Of a DNA stretch of 5,223 nucleotides, positions 1 to 4,915 are shown in pieces. Made by a program: the position numbers and the translations under genes. The notes under the pieces were generated by a model. That model was not told where the DNA came from. It was given only the letters and a program-made list of their open reading frames with translations, and did no database searches. Origin of the DNA: an uncultured Acidobacteriota bacterium (lineage in GTDB: Bacteria > Acidobacteriota > Blastocatellia > Pyrinomonadales > Pyrinomonadaceae); NCBI GenBank assembly GCA_946480545.1, contig CAMLKY010000198.1, positions 1 to 5,223 of the forward strand, read 5' to 3'. The stretch's first letter is position 1; the number at the start of each line of letters is the position of its first letter.

Positions 1-198
1 GCTCGTGAGTGCGTGTCCGAGACCTTTAAGTTATCCGTCGAGCTCGGCGGGACGATCTCCGGCGAGCACGGCATCGGTTACGTAAAAGCGCAGTACATGG
101 ACTACGCGATCGATCGCCCGACGCTTGAGATAATGAAAGGGATAAAGAAGGTGTTCGACCCGAACGGAATTCTGAATCCGGGGAAGATGTTTCTATAG
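1..198 (+). CDS. FAD-linked oxidase, GlcD/D-lactate dehydrogenase type, C-terminal fragment (5' truncated)
   Basis: The reading frame is open from base 1 and ends at TAG 196-198, giving the last 65 residues of a protein that starts upstream of the window. The fragment carries GGTISGEHGIG (residues 16-26 of the fragment) and DPNGILNPGK (53-62). These are hallmark C-terminal motifs of FAD-linked oxidases of the glycolate oxidase GlcD and D-lactate dehydrogenase family; the Glu-His-Gly stretch lies by the substrate and flavin site in characterised members. Such enzymes oxidise 2-hydroxy acids such as glycolate or lactate and pass electrons to a quinone or cytochrome. The substrate cannot be settled from this piece, so glcD is not assigned. 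The GTG at 13 is an internal Val codon, not a start. A palindromic repeat begins 5 bp after the stop, and the next gene is 125 bp away. Confidence 0.9.
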   Translation, partial: ARECVSETFKLSVELGGTISGEHGIGYVKAQYMDYAIDRPTLEIMKGIKKVFDPNGILNPGKMFL

Positions 199-202
199 GT
201 CG

Positions 203-288
203 CTCTTCTTTGCGTCTTAGCGGCTTTGCTAGAACACATCTGTCAGAATTATCAACAAGGGTTGTCGCGCAAAGCCGCAAAGAAGAAA
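203..288. repeat. Intergenic inverted repeat with asymmetric left arm
   Basis: The left arm (203-230) reads as TTCTTTGCG and CGGCTTTGC separated by a few extra bases. The right arm (267-288) is GCGCAAAGCCGCAAAGAAG and carries the complement of both blocks without those extra bases. The roughly 36-bp centre is A/T-richer and has no obvious structure. The element occupies most of the gap between the oxidase stop and the phosphatase start. It could act as a transcription terminator or mRNA-stabilising hairpin. No U-tract follows the right arm, so I class it as a dispersed repeat. Its CTTTGCG and CAAAG words recur in the perfect palindrome at 4771-4828, suggesting a related family. Confidence 0.65.
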
Positions 289-323
289 CAGAAAAGAAGT
301 CGTGCACGTATCAAACTCACTCT

Positions 324-818
324 ATGATCAAAAACGCTTTCGCCATTTTGTTATTGGGCCTCTGTTTCACGGTTCCCTCGATCGCACAGAAGAAGACCAT
401 CATCCTCGTCCGTCACGCCGAAAAAGCCGATGCGACGAGCCAGGATCCGGAACTGTCCGAAGCGGGAAAGCAGCGGGTCGAGCGGCTCGCACGCATCATT
501 CGCAAATACAAACCGGGTGCGGTCTATTCGACAGACTACAAGCGGACACGCGATACCGTGACGCCGATCGCCACTCGCCGAAAGCTGCAGGTTCAGACAT
601 ACGATGCCAGAAAACCAAATGAGCTTGTCGACGCCATCATGAAAAGCAAGACCAAACGCTTCGTCGTCGCCGGTCACAGCAATACCGTTCCCGGGCTCGC
701 GAATCTGCTCGGAAAGAGAGAAGTGTTCAAGAACCTCGACGAGTCGGAGTACGGTGTCATCTGGATCGTGCGAATGAAAGACGGTCAGGTGCGAAGGACC
801 GAGGTTATTCCGTATTAA
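324..818 (+). CDS. Exported histidine phosphatase superfamily protein (SixA/PGAM-like)
   Basis: A 164-residue protein. Residues 1-21 form a signal peptide: a Lys near the start, a hydrophobic stretch AFAILLLGLCF, then probable cleavage before Gln22. The mature part begins almost at once with the RHAEK signature (30-34), where His31 is the expected phospho-accepting histidine. It continues with LSEAGKQR (44-51), YSTDYKRTRDT (68-78, with Arg74 at the conserved phosphate-binding place) and VVAGHSNT (114-121, His118 the second catalytic histidine). The size fits the minimal SixA-like branch. Family knowledge predicts phosphomonoester hydrolysis, and the signal peptide places it in the periplasm or on the cell surface, so a cytoplasmic SixA role on phospho-His proteins is unlikely. 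The frame is open back to 210, but that extension would run through the upstream repeat. ATG 324 places the signal peptide at the N-terminus, although no clear Shine-Dalgarno precedes it. Substrate unknown. Confidence 0.88.
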   Translation: MIKNAFAILLLGLCFTVPSIAQKKTIILVRHAEKADATSQDPELSEAGKQRVERLARIIRKYKPGAVYSTDYKRTRDTVTPIATRRKLQVQTYDARKPNELVDAIMKSKTKRFVVAGHSNTVPGLANLLGKREVFKNLDESEYGVIWIVRMKDGQVRRTEVIPY

Positions 819-828
819 CCAATCGAGT

Positions 829-912
829 TTCGTGTTCCTTCGTGTGAGTCCGTGGTGCCAGTCTTCCAGCCGTAGAGCCCTGAAACCACGAACTCACACG
901 AAAGAACACGAA
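829..912. repeat. Palindromic repeat copy 1 (28-bp arms, same family as 1554-1636)
   Basis: Arms 829-856 and 885-912 are reverse complements at 26 of 28 positions, separated by a 28-bp centre that contains CTTCCAGCC. Both mismatches put a C in the left arm opposite an A in the right. The outer motif is TTCGTGTT / AACACGAA and the middle is CGTGTGAGT / ACTCACACG. It begins 10 bp after the phosphatase stop and ends 36 bp before the next start codon, so it would fold as a strong hairpin in any read-through mRNA. The second copy has the same outer, middle and centre words. No coding potential or transposase is associated, so it looks like a REP- or MITE-type non-autonomous repeat. Confidence 0.85.
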
Positions 913-939
913 CTAAGGCCATAGATGTCGCTCAGCTTC

Positions 940-943
940 GAGG
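940..943 (+). promoter_or_regulatory. Shine-Dalgarno GAGG deciding start at 949
   Basis: GAGG lies 5 nt upstream of ATG 949. The alternative in-frame ATG at 925 has only AAGG in CTAAGG upstream and would place an acidic residue before the hydrophobic signal-peptide core. The 949 start is therefore preferred. Confidence 0.55.
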
Positions 944-948
944 TCTTT

Positions 949-1530
949 ATGAAAATCTATACAGCGGGAATGTCTCTGCTTCTTCTTGCGCTGTGTCGGA
1001 TCATCGTTGTCGGGCAGACCGAATCGCCTGACGCGGTTTTCTGGCGAGAGCTGCAAAAGCTCTGCGGCAAGGCTTTCGCGGGTACGGTCGCGGCCGCGCC
1101 AGCGGATGACAGTACATTCAAAGACAAATCACTCGTCATGCATGTTCGATCATGCGAACCCGACCGCATTCGCATTCCATTCGTTGTTGGCGACGACCGC
1201 TCGCGGACATGGATCTTGACGCGCAAAGGCGATCGCATCGAGCTTCGACACGATCATCGGCACGCGGATGGAAAACCCGACAAGGTGACGATGTACGGCG
1301 GCTGGACCACGAGCGTCGGCATGCCGACACGGCAGATGTTTCCCGCCGATCAAAAGACCGTCGATGTGATCGCCGCCGCAGCGACGAATGTCTGGTGGAT
1401 CGACCTCGTCCCCGGCGAGAGCTTCGCATACAACCTACGCCGCATGGGTTCGGAAAGATATTTCAGTATTAAGTTCGACCTGAAGACCCCAACAAAAGCG
1501 CCGGACGCACCTTGGGGATGGAGAGACTGA
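949..1530 (+). CDS. Exported conserved protein of unknown function (HDHRH motif)
   Basis: A 193-residue protein from the preferred ATG at 949; the in-frame ATG at 925 would add 8 residues. Residues 1-22 form a signal peptide (MKIYTAGMSLLLLALC...) with probable cleavage before Gln23. The mature part has two cysteines, in QKLCGKAF (Cys39) and VRSCEPDR (Cys69), that could form a disulfide in the periplasm. It also has a His-rich cluster HDHRH (101-105), followed by DKVTMYGGWTT (111-121), RQMFPADQKT (128-137), AATNVWWIDL (144-153), YNLRRMGSERYFS (161-173) and a C-terminal PWGW. I recall similar uncharacterised proteins in Acidobacteriota and Bacteroidota with the same WTLT/WILT, HDHRH and GGWT blocks, but no named function. 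The His cluster could bind a metal; this is inference. It sits between two copies of one palindromic repeat, apparently as a separately bounded unit. Confidence 0.82.
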   Translation: MKIYTAGMSLLLLALCRIIVVGQTESPDAVFWRELQKLCGKAFAGTVAAAPADDSTFKDKSLVMHVRSCEPDRIRIPFVVGDDRSRTWILTRKGDRIELRHDHRHADGKPDKVTMYGGWTTSVGMPTRQMFPADQKTVDVIAAAATNVWWIDLVPGESFAYNLRRMGSERYFSIKFDLKTPTKAPDAPWGWRD

Positions 1531-1553
1531 TCTGGTCGAGCCAGGAGTTTTTA

Positions 1554-1636
1554 TTCGTGTTGTTTCGCGTGAGTTAGTGCTTCCAGCCTTCGGACCAACA
1601 GAACTGGAACCACGAATTCACACGAAACAACGCGAA
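1554..1636. repeat. Palindromic repeat copy 2 (about 33-bp imperfect arms)
   Basis: Left arm 1554-1586 pairs with right arm 1604-1636, with five mismatches clustered in the middle and outer thirds and a 17-bp loop. One of the five would be a U-G wobble in RNA. The inner end is closed by TTCCAG / CTGGAA. It shares with 829-912 the outer TTCGTGTT, the GTGAGT segment, CTTCCAGCC in the centre and the right-arm words AACCACGAA and CACACGAAA. It lacks about 8 bp of the left inner arm present in copy 1. It begins 23 bp after the preceding stop and ends 16 bp before ATG 1653, leaving just room for the ribosome binding site. Confidence 0.83.
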
Positions 1637-1652
1637 CACAAAAGAGAGTTTT

Positions 1653-2051
1653 ATGCAGGATCAACAAGAACTTCTCGACGCGACTCGCGAATGGGCTGAG
1701 GCGATGATCTCTAACGATGCCGATCGGATCGGGAGCTTTATGGCCGATGAATGGGTAATAGTATCCGAACGCGGGATCGCGGAGAAAGAGTACTTTCTCT
1801 CATTCGTGCGATCCGGGCAGCTTACACATACCACGTTCGAGATGGTCGGGGAGCCGCGTGTGAAATTCTATGGCGACACGGCGGTCATGACTGCACGCGT
1901 GACGAATACCGCGCAGTTCGGCGGGCAGGAATTCGACGCCGACGAATTTACGACCGATGTGTTGGTAAGGCGCGATGGCCGGTGGCTGTGCGTTCTGAGC
2001 CACATCACATCGGCGAACAAAGAATTTTTAAAGCAGCGAGGTTTGGAATGA
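1653..2051 (+). CDS. NTF2-like / DUF4440 (SnoaL-type fold) protein
   Basis: A 132-residue cytoplasmic protein with no signal peptide. It starts with an amphipathic helix, LLDATREWAEAMISNDADRIGSFM (residues 7-30), the usual opening of a cone-shaped NTF2 fold. Then come DEWVIVSERG (32-41), an EKEYFLSFVRSG segment (44-55), the strand RVKFYGDTAVMTARV (69-83) and a final LVRRDGRWLCVLSHITS (104-120). The GDTAV, DGRW and final SHIT blocks are typical of DUF4440 proteins. This fold is used by enzymes such as steroid isomerases and polyketide cyclases and also by non-catalytic ligand binders, so no reaction can be assigned. GAGAG at 1644-1648 lies 4 nt before the start. The stop TGA overlaps the ATG of the next gene (ATGA, 2048-2051), which indicates translational coupling with the VOC protein. 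Confidence 0.87.
   Translation: MQDQQELLDATREWAEAMISNDADRIGSFMADEWVIVSERGIAEKEYFLSFVRSGQLTHTTFEMVGEPRVKFYGDTAVMTARVTNTAQFGGQEFDADEFTTDVLVRRDGRWLCVLSHITSANKEFLKQRGLE
2038..2041 (+). promoter_or_regulatory. Shine-Dalgarno GAGG for the VOC gene inside the NTF2-like gene
   Basis: GAGG lies 6 nt before ATG 2048, within the last codons of the preceding gene. It supports ATG 2048 as the true start instead of the much earlier in-frame start near 1751, which would overlap the NTF2-like gene for 300 bp. Confidence 0.6.
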
Positions 2052-2415
2052 AACCAGAACATTATTCACCGGTGATGCCTTATCTCGTCGTAAGCGACGC
2101 CGGGTCGTTCATCGAGTTCATCACTACGGTTTTCGGCGCCGAGCAGAAGCTTCGAGTGGAGGACGACGACGGTTCGATCAGGCACTGCGAATACAGCATC
2201 AACGGCGGAACGATCATGTTCGGTCAGGCCGGCGGTCCGTGGAAGCCATTTCCATGTGGGATGTTCGTCCTGGTCGACGATGTAGTGGGCACCTATGAGA
2301 ATGGGATCGCCAACGGAGCTACGAGCATTCAGGAGCCGGGCGATCACGGCTACGGCGAGTCGGCCGGCTTTCAAGATCAATGGGGAAACCAGTGGTGGCT
2401 GAACAAACCGGGTGG

Positions 2416-2422
<7 letters not shown>
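2048..2422 (+). CDS. VOC (glyoxalase/bleomycin resistance-fold) family protein, PhnB-like
   Basis: A 124-residue protein consisting of two beta-alpha-beta-beta-beta modules. The first has PVMPYLVVSDAGSFIEFITTVFGAEQ (8-33), then GSIRHCEYSINGGTIMFG (42-59); the second has MFVLVDDVVGTYENGIANGATSIQEP (72-97), ending in GFQDQWGNQWWL (107-118). The YLVV...A..FIEF...VFGAE opening, the strand with His46 and the D.WGN.W closing block are typical of the PhnB-like branch. Known VOC proteins are metal-dependent lyases, isomerases or dioxygenases, or drug-sequestering proteins. The ligand here is unknown, and His46 is the only obvious candidate metal ligand. Translation is coupled to the NTF2-like gene by ATGA. 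The last two codons, AAG TAA, lie inside the first unit of the heptamer repeat at 2416-2450, so the C-terminus (GGK) may have been shaped by the repeat. Confidence 0.88.
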
Positions 2423-2507
<85 letters not shown>

Positions 2508-2513
<6 letters not shown>

Positions 2514-3590
2514 CTGTGAGGTCTTGGCGAAGTAACCCTGCCGGTGTGTGAGCCGGACTTTTTCTTTCGACAGAGCAGGATTCGTTAGCTGGATCTCGAT
2601 CTTTCGATACGTGCCGTCCAGTGCCCGATTCGTCGGCTCGTAAGCGATCAGATATTGCGAACGCATCTCATCCTGGATCTGGCGGAACGCCTGGCGCAAT
2701 TCGTTTTCGTCTCGCGGGAAGTAGGCACGGCCGCCTGTCCGCTCCGAGATCTTCTTCAGCGAACCCTCGTCTACGCCATCGTAAAAGTTATCGCCGATAC
2801 CGATCGAGTAGATGACCGCCTCCGCCCGCTGTGCGGCAAGTACCGCTTCATCAAGCTTCTTCTTGCTGAACGTGTCATATCCATCGGACAGAAGGATGAT
2901 CGCACGACGCGTTTTCTCAGGTGCCGGGCCGAGTACGTCCGACGATGTGATCCAAATAGCGTCCCAGATCGCTGTCGAGCCCTGTATCTGCTGGTTCGTG
3001 CCCGAGATCGGTGGAGTGCCCGGAGTGCGTCCGCTGTTTACGACAACGCCCTGACCGAGATAACCGGACGGCGGAACGAACTCCACCCGCTCGATCGCTC
3101 GGCGGAGCCGGTTGACGTTGTTCGTCAGCCCCTGCTCGAGCGTTGATTCGCCGGTGAAAGAGATGACCGATACCTCGTCCTTCGTGGGACGTACGACCGC
3201 TTCGACAAACGAGACAGCCGCCGCTTTCTCTTCGGGCAACGTTCGCTCTTGCGACGCACTTGTGTCGATCAGAATTGCAAGACTGAGCGGAAGATCCACC
3301 TGGCGAGAGAACGCCGAGATCTGCTGCACCTGACCGTTCTCGAGAATTCGGATGTCTTCCTGCTTTAAGGTAGTGAGAAGCTTTCGATTCTTGTCCTGCG
3401 CGGTGAAGAGCACGTTGACCGATTCGGTCTCGACCTTCTCAACGGCGTCGTCTTCCTCGATCGGCGGCGTCGGCGTTGCTACAGGCGGTGTCGTCGCCTC
3501 TTGCGCGCCAGCCGGCTGACCAATATAAAGCCCGGCCGCCGCAAAAGCGAACACCGCAACGAGAACGAAAAACCCACTATTCTTGTACAT
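2508..3590 (-). CDS. Secreted VWA-domain protein, acidobacterial VWFA-related type (second gene of operon)
   Basis: A 360-residue protein. Residues 1-29 form a signal peptide with likely cleavage AGA-Q. A Pro/Thr-rich linker and acidic stretch (about 31-53) precede an N-terminal beta domain containing LLTTLKQEDIRILENGQVQQISAFSR (71-96). The VWA domain follows with a complete MIDAS: DTSAS (Asp109, Ser111, Ser113), Thr206 in GSTAIWDA, and Asp236 in LLSDGYDTF. It ends with MRSQYLIAYEPTN (309-321), DGTYRKIEIQL (325-335) and HRQGYF (349-354), the characteristic C-terminal blocks of this group. No transmembrane anchor follows, so it is probably periplasmic, extracellular or surface-associated. Family knowledge suggests metal-dependent protein-protein adhesion; the partner is unknown. 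It differs from its upstream paralogue by an insert of about 30 residues (about 171-203, Gly/Pro-rich) just before Thr206. It lies 13 bp downstream of the paralogue's stop, so the two are co-transcribed. Confidence 0.92.
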
Positions 3591-3596
3591 CCTTAA

Positions 3597-3600
3597 CCTC
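3597..3600 (-). promoter_or_regulatory. Shine-Dalgarno GAGG for the second VWA gene
   Basis: On the minus strand GAGG lies 6 nt before the ATG whose first base is 3590, in the 13-bp gap between the two VWA genes. It supports the start and independent re-initiation within one operon mRNA. Confidence 0.65.
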
Positions 3601-3603
3601 TTG

Positions 3604-4587
3604 CTATTTCAACCTGTCGTTGACCGCTCGATAACTGGTCTTTGTACGGATCTTGTATTTGTCAGTCTTTGAAGGATCGCGGAAACGCACCTCGATCTTC
3701 CTTTCGCGTCCGTCGTAATTCTGATTGGCCGGGCGGTAGGTGATTATGTACTGCGACCTCAGCTCCTCCGAGATCTTTTTGAAAGCCCGCTCGAGCTCAA
3801 TCATGTCACCCGTAAAAAAAGCCTGTCCGCCGGTCTCTTCGCAAAGCCGCGTCAGCAGCTTGTCGCCTTTGTCCTTGACGGTTCCGGCCTCGACGCCCGG
3901 AACTGTCCCAAGGAATCCGGCCTTTGTCGAGATTCCAAAGATCGTCGTCTCGGTTCGTTGTGCGATATCGATCGCGTCTTCGATCTTCGCTCGGCTGAAC
4001 GTATCATCGCCGTCGGTGATGATGACGATCACGCGGCGGCCGGCGACATTACGGAGCTTCTCATCGGCGAAATTCCAAACCGCATCGTACATCGCGGTCT
4101 GCGACCCGGGCTTCTTGACCTTGTCGACCGCTCGCTGGAGAAGATCGAGCTTGTCCGTGAAATCCTGCTGAAGCGTGACTTCGTTGTCGAACGTCATGAA
4201 CGCAGCCTTGTCCTTCCGGAGCCGCGTCACCGTATGGATGAAATTGATCGCGGCTTCTTTGGAGAACCCGAGCTTGCCCGCCGCCGATGGCGACGTGTCC
4301 ATTAGCACACCGACATAGACCGGAGGATTCGTTTTCTCATCGGTAAAGAACGTCACTTCCTGCTGAACGCCATCCTCGAGAACGATGAAATCATTCTTCG
4401 TAAGACCGGGGACAAGATCCTTCTTCAACGTGACAGTTACCGGCAATCTGACCTCGAAGGTCTTGAGCTGGCCGGTATCGTCGTCCGGGGGCGGCGTGGG
4501 TCGCGGCGTCTGGCCAAGCGCAGATCCGCCAAACACCAAAATCGCCAGTAAAACCGGAAAGGTAGAGAAACGCAGAATTCTGTTCAT
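3604..4587 (-). CDS. Secreted VWA-domain protein, acidobacterial VWFA-related type (first gene of operon)
   Basis: A 327-residue protein from the ATG at 4587. The signal peptide MNRILRFSTFPVLLAILVFG plus GSALG is likely cut before Gln26. A short Pro-rich, acidic linker (27-37) leads to an Ig-like N-terminal domain with VTVTLKKDLVPGLTKNDFIV and LEDGVQQEVTFF (50-81). The VWA domain has an intact MIDAS: DTSPS (Asp97, Ser99, Ser101), Thr164 in GSQTAMYDAVW, and Asp192 in IITDGDDTF. Closing blocks are ETGGQAFF (251-258), LRSQYIITYRPAN (276-288) and YDGRERKIEVRF (291-302). No membrane anchor is seen, so the product is probably exported and free or peripherally attached; a role in protein-protein binding is inferred. 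The frame is open upstream to 4749, but that extension runs through repeat DNA and would bury the signal peptide, so I reject it. GAG lies 4 nt before the chosen ATG. Confidence 0.91.
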   Translation of the reverse strand: MNRILRFSTFPVLLAILVFGGSALGQTPRPTPPPDDDTGQLKTFEVRLPVTVTLKKDLVPGLTKNDFIVLEDGVQQEVTFFTDEKTNPPVYVGVLMDTSPSAAGKLGFSKEAAINFIHTVTRLRKDKAAFMTFDNEVTLQQDFTDKLDLLQRAVDKVKKPGSQTAMYDAVWNFADEKLRNVAGRRVIVIITDGDDTFSRAKIEDAIDIAQRTETTIFGISTKAGFLGTVPGVEAGTVKDKGDKLLTRLCEETGGQAFFTGDMIELERAFKKISEELRSQYIITYRPANQNYDGRERKIEVRFRDPSKTDKYKIRTKTSYRAVNDRLK

Positions 4588-4611
4588 AAATCTCGCAGGA
4601 TTATTACGAAA

Positions 4612-4633
4612 GACGCAGCTTTTACGATGCGTC
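4612..4633. other. Small inverted repeat in VWA operon leader
   Basis: GACGCA (4612-4617) and TGCGTC (4628-4633) are perfect complements around a 10-nt loop, 25 bp before the first VWA start codon. It could be an operator or a leader hairpin; a 6-bp match in a 328-bp gap could also be chance. Confidence 0.3.
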
Positions 4634-4646
4634 AGGGTAGTTGATT

Positions 4647-4665
4647 GTTGCCCGCAGGTGGCAAC
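4647..4665. other. Small inverted repeat next to candidate promoter
   Basis: GTTGCC (4647-4652) and GGCAAC (4660-4665) form a perfect 6-bp palindrome around a 7-nt loop. It lies just downstream of the candidate -10 at 4671-4676 in the minus direction, about where transcription would start. A repressor site or 5' hairpin is possible but not shown. Confidence 0.35.
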
Positions 4666-4670
4666 GGATG

Positions 4671-4679
4671 AGTATATCA
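4671..4679 (-). promoter_or_regulatory. Candidate extended -10 promoter for the VWA operon
   Basis: On the minus strand the sequence reads TGATATACT: TG at 4679-4678, one spacer base, then TATACT at 4676-4671, matching an extended -10 (TGnTATAAT) with one mismatch. TTGAAA lies upstream, but only 12 bp away, too short for a standard -35 spacing. It would give a leader of roughly 75-80 nt containing both small hairpins. Sigma-factor preferences of this lineage are not visible from the window. Confidence 0.35.
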
Positions 4680-4692
4680 AACGGGTGTTTTC

Positions 4693-4892
4693 AATGCGGA
4701 ATGCGGAACGCAGAACGCGAATCTGTGGCCCCCGTCGGTTGCTGGTCACTTTGGTTATCGCATTTCCTTAGCGGGCTTGGCGATCTTTGCGTGGAAAATC
4801 AGCCTCACGCAAAGATCGCCAAGCCCGCGGAGCCAGGACGCGACATATTATGGCGACAGGAATCTTGCCTTCCGCATTCCGCATTCCGCATT
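4693..4892. repeat. Outer inverted repeat, 7-bp units (about 200-bp element)
   Basis: The right arm 4870-4892 is three tandem TTCCGCA units plus TT. The left arm 4693-4715 is its complement (AATGCGG units) with 2 mismatches in 23. The arms enclose 154 bp that hold a second, perfect palindrome (4771-4828). The element fills most of the 328-bp gap between the divergent VWA operon and the phosphomutase gene. It carries no ORF of its own. The frames crossing it give repetitive Arg-Asn-Ala-Glu or Ile-Pro-His-Ser-Ala peptides, which are artefacts of the repeat. The remaining gap holds only the candidate VWA promoter side (4588-4692) and 23 bp before the phosphomutase start. Confidence 0.8.
4771..4828. 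repeat. Perfect 23-bp palindrome nested in the outer repeat
   Basis: Arms 4771-4793 and 4806-4828 are exact reverse complements over 23 bp with a 12-nt A-rich loop, a very stable hairpin on either strand. The words GGCTTGGCGATCTTTGCGTG and their complement resemble the shorter repeat at 203-288 (shared CTTTGCG). Perfect arm identity suggests recent arrival or continuing correction between arms. Confidence 0.88.
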
Positions 4893-4915
4893 ATCTTCTG
4901 TTAAATCTATTCACG

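Noticed and set aside
203..288. Inverted repeat considered as insertion-sequence ends
   Set aside because: Only about 36 bp lie between the arms, with no transposase and no target duplication that I could see.
1136..1429. Minus-strand Arg/Ser-rich open frame
   Set aside because: It is a shadow of the exported conserved gene on the plus strand, with extreme Arg/Ser content and no family match.
2655..3146. Plus-strand open frame of 163 codons within the second VWA gene
   Set aside because: It is antisense to a clear VWA protein with full MIDAS motifs, has no recognisable domain, and has an Arg/Ser/Ala-rich shadow composition.
3740..4305. Overlapping plus-strand open frames of 143 and 115 codons
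   Set aside because: Both are antisense to the first VWA gene, show low-complexity shadow composition, and have no start signal or known motif.
3604..4587. VWA pair considered as part of a MoxR/BatA-type or ternary anti-phage VWA system
   Set aside because: There is no MoxR-like AAA ATPase, kinase or phosphatase partner adjacent to the pair, no membrane segments beyond signal peptides, and the closing motifs match the secreted acidobacterial VWFA-related group.
4829..4915. Promoter for the phosphomutase gene
   Set aside because: TATTAT around 4846-4851 and TTAAAT just before the start were considered, but neither has a plausible -35 partner, so I do not annotate one.
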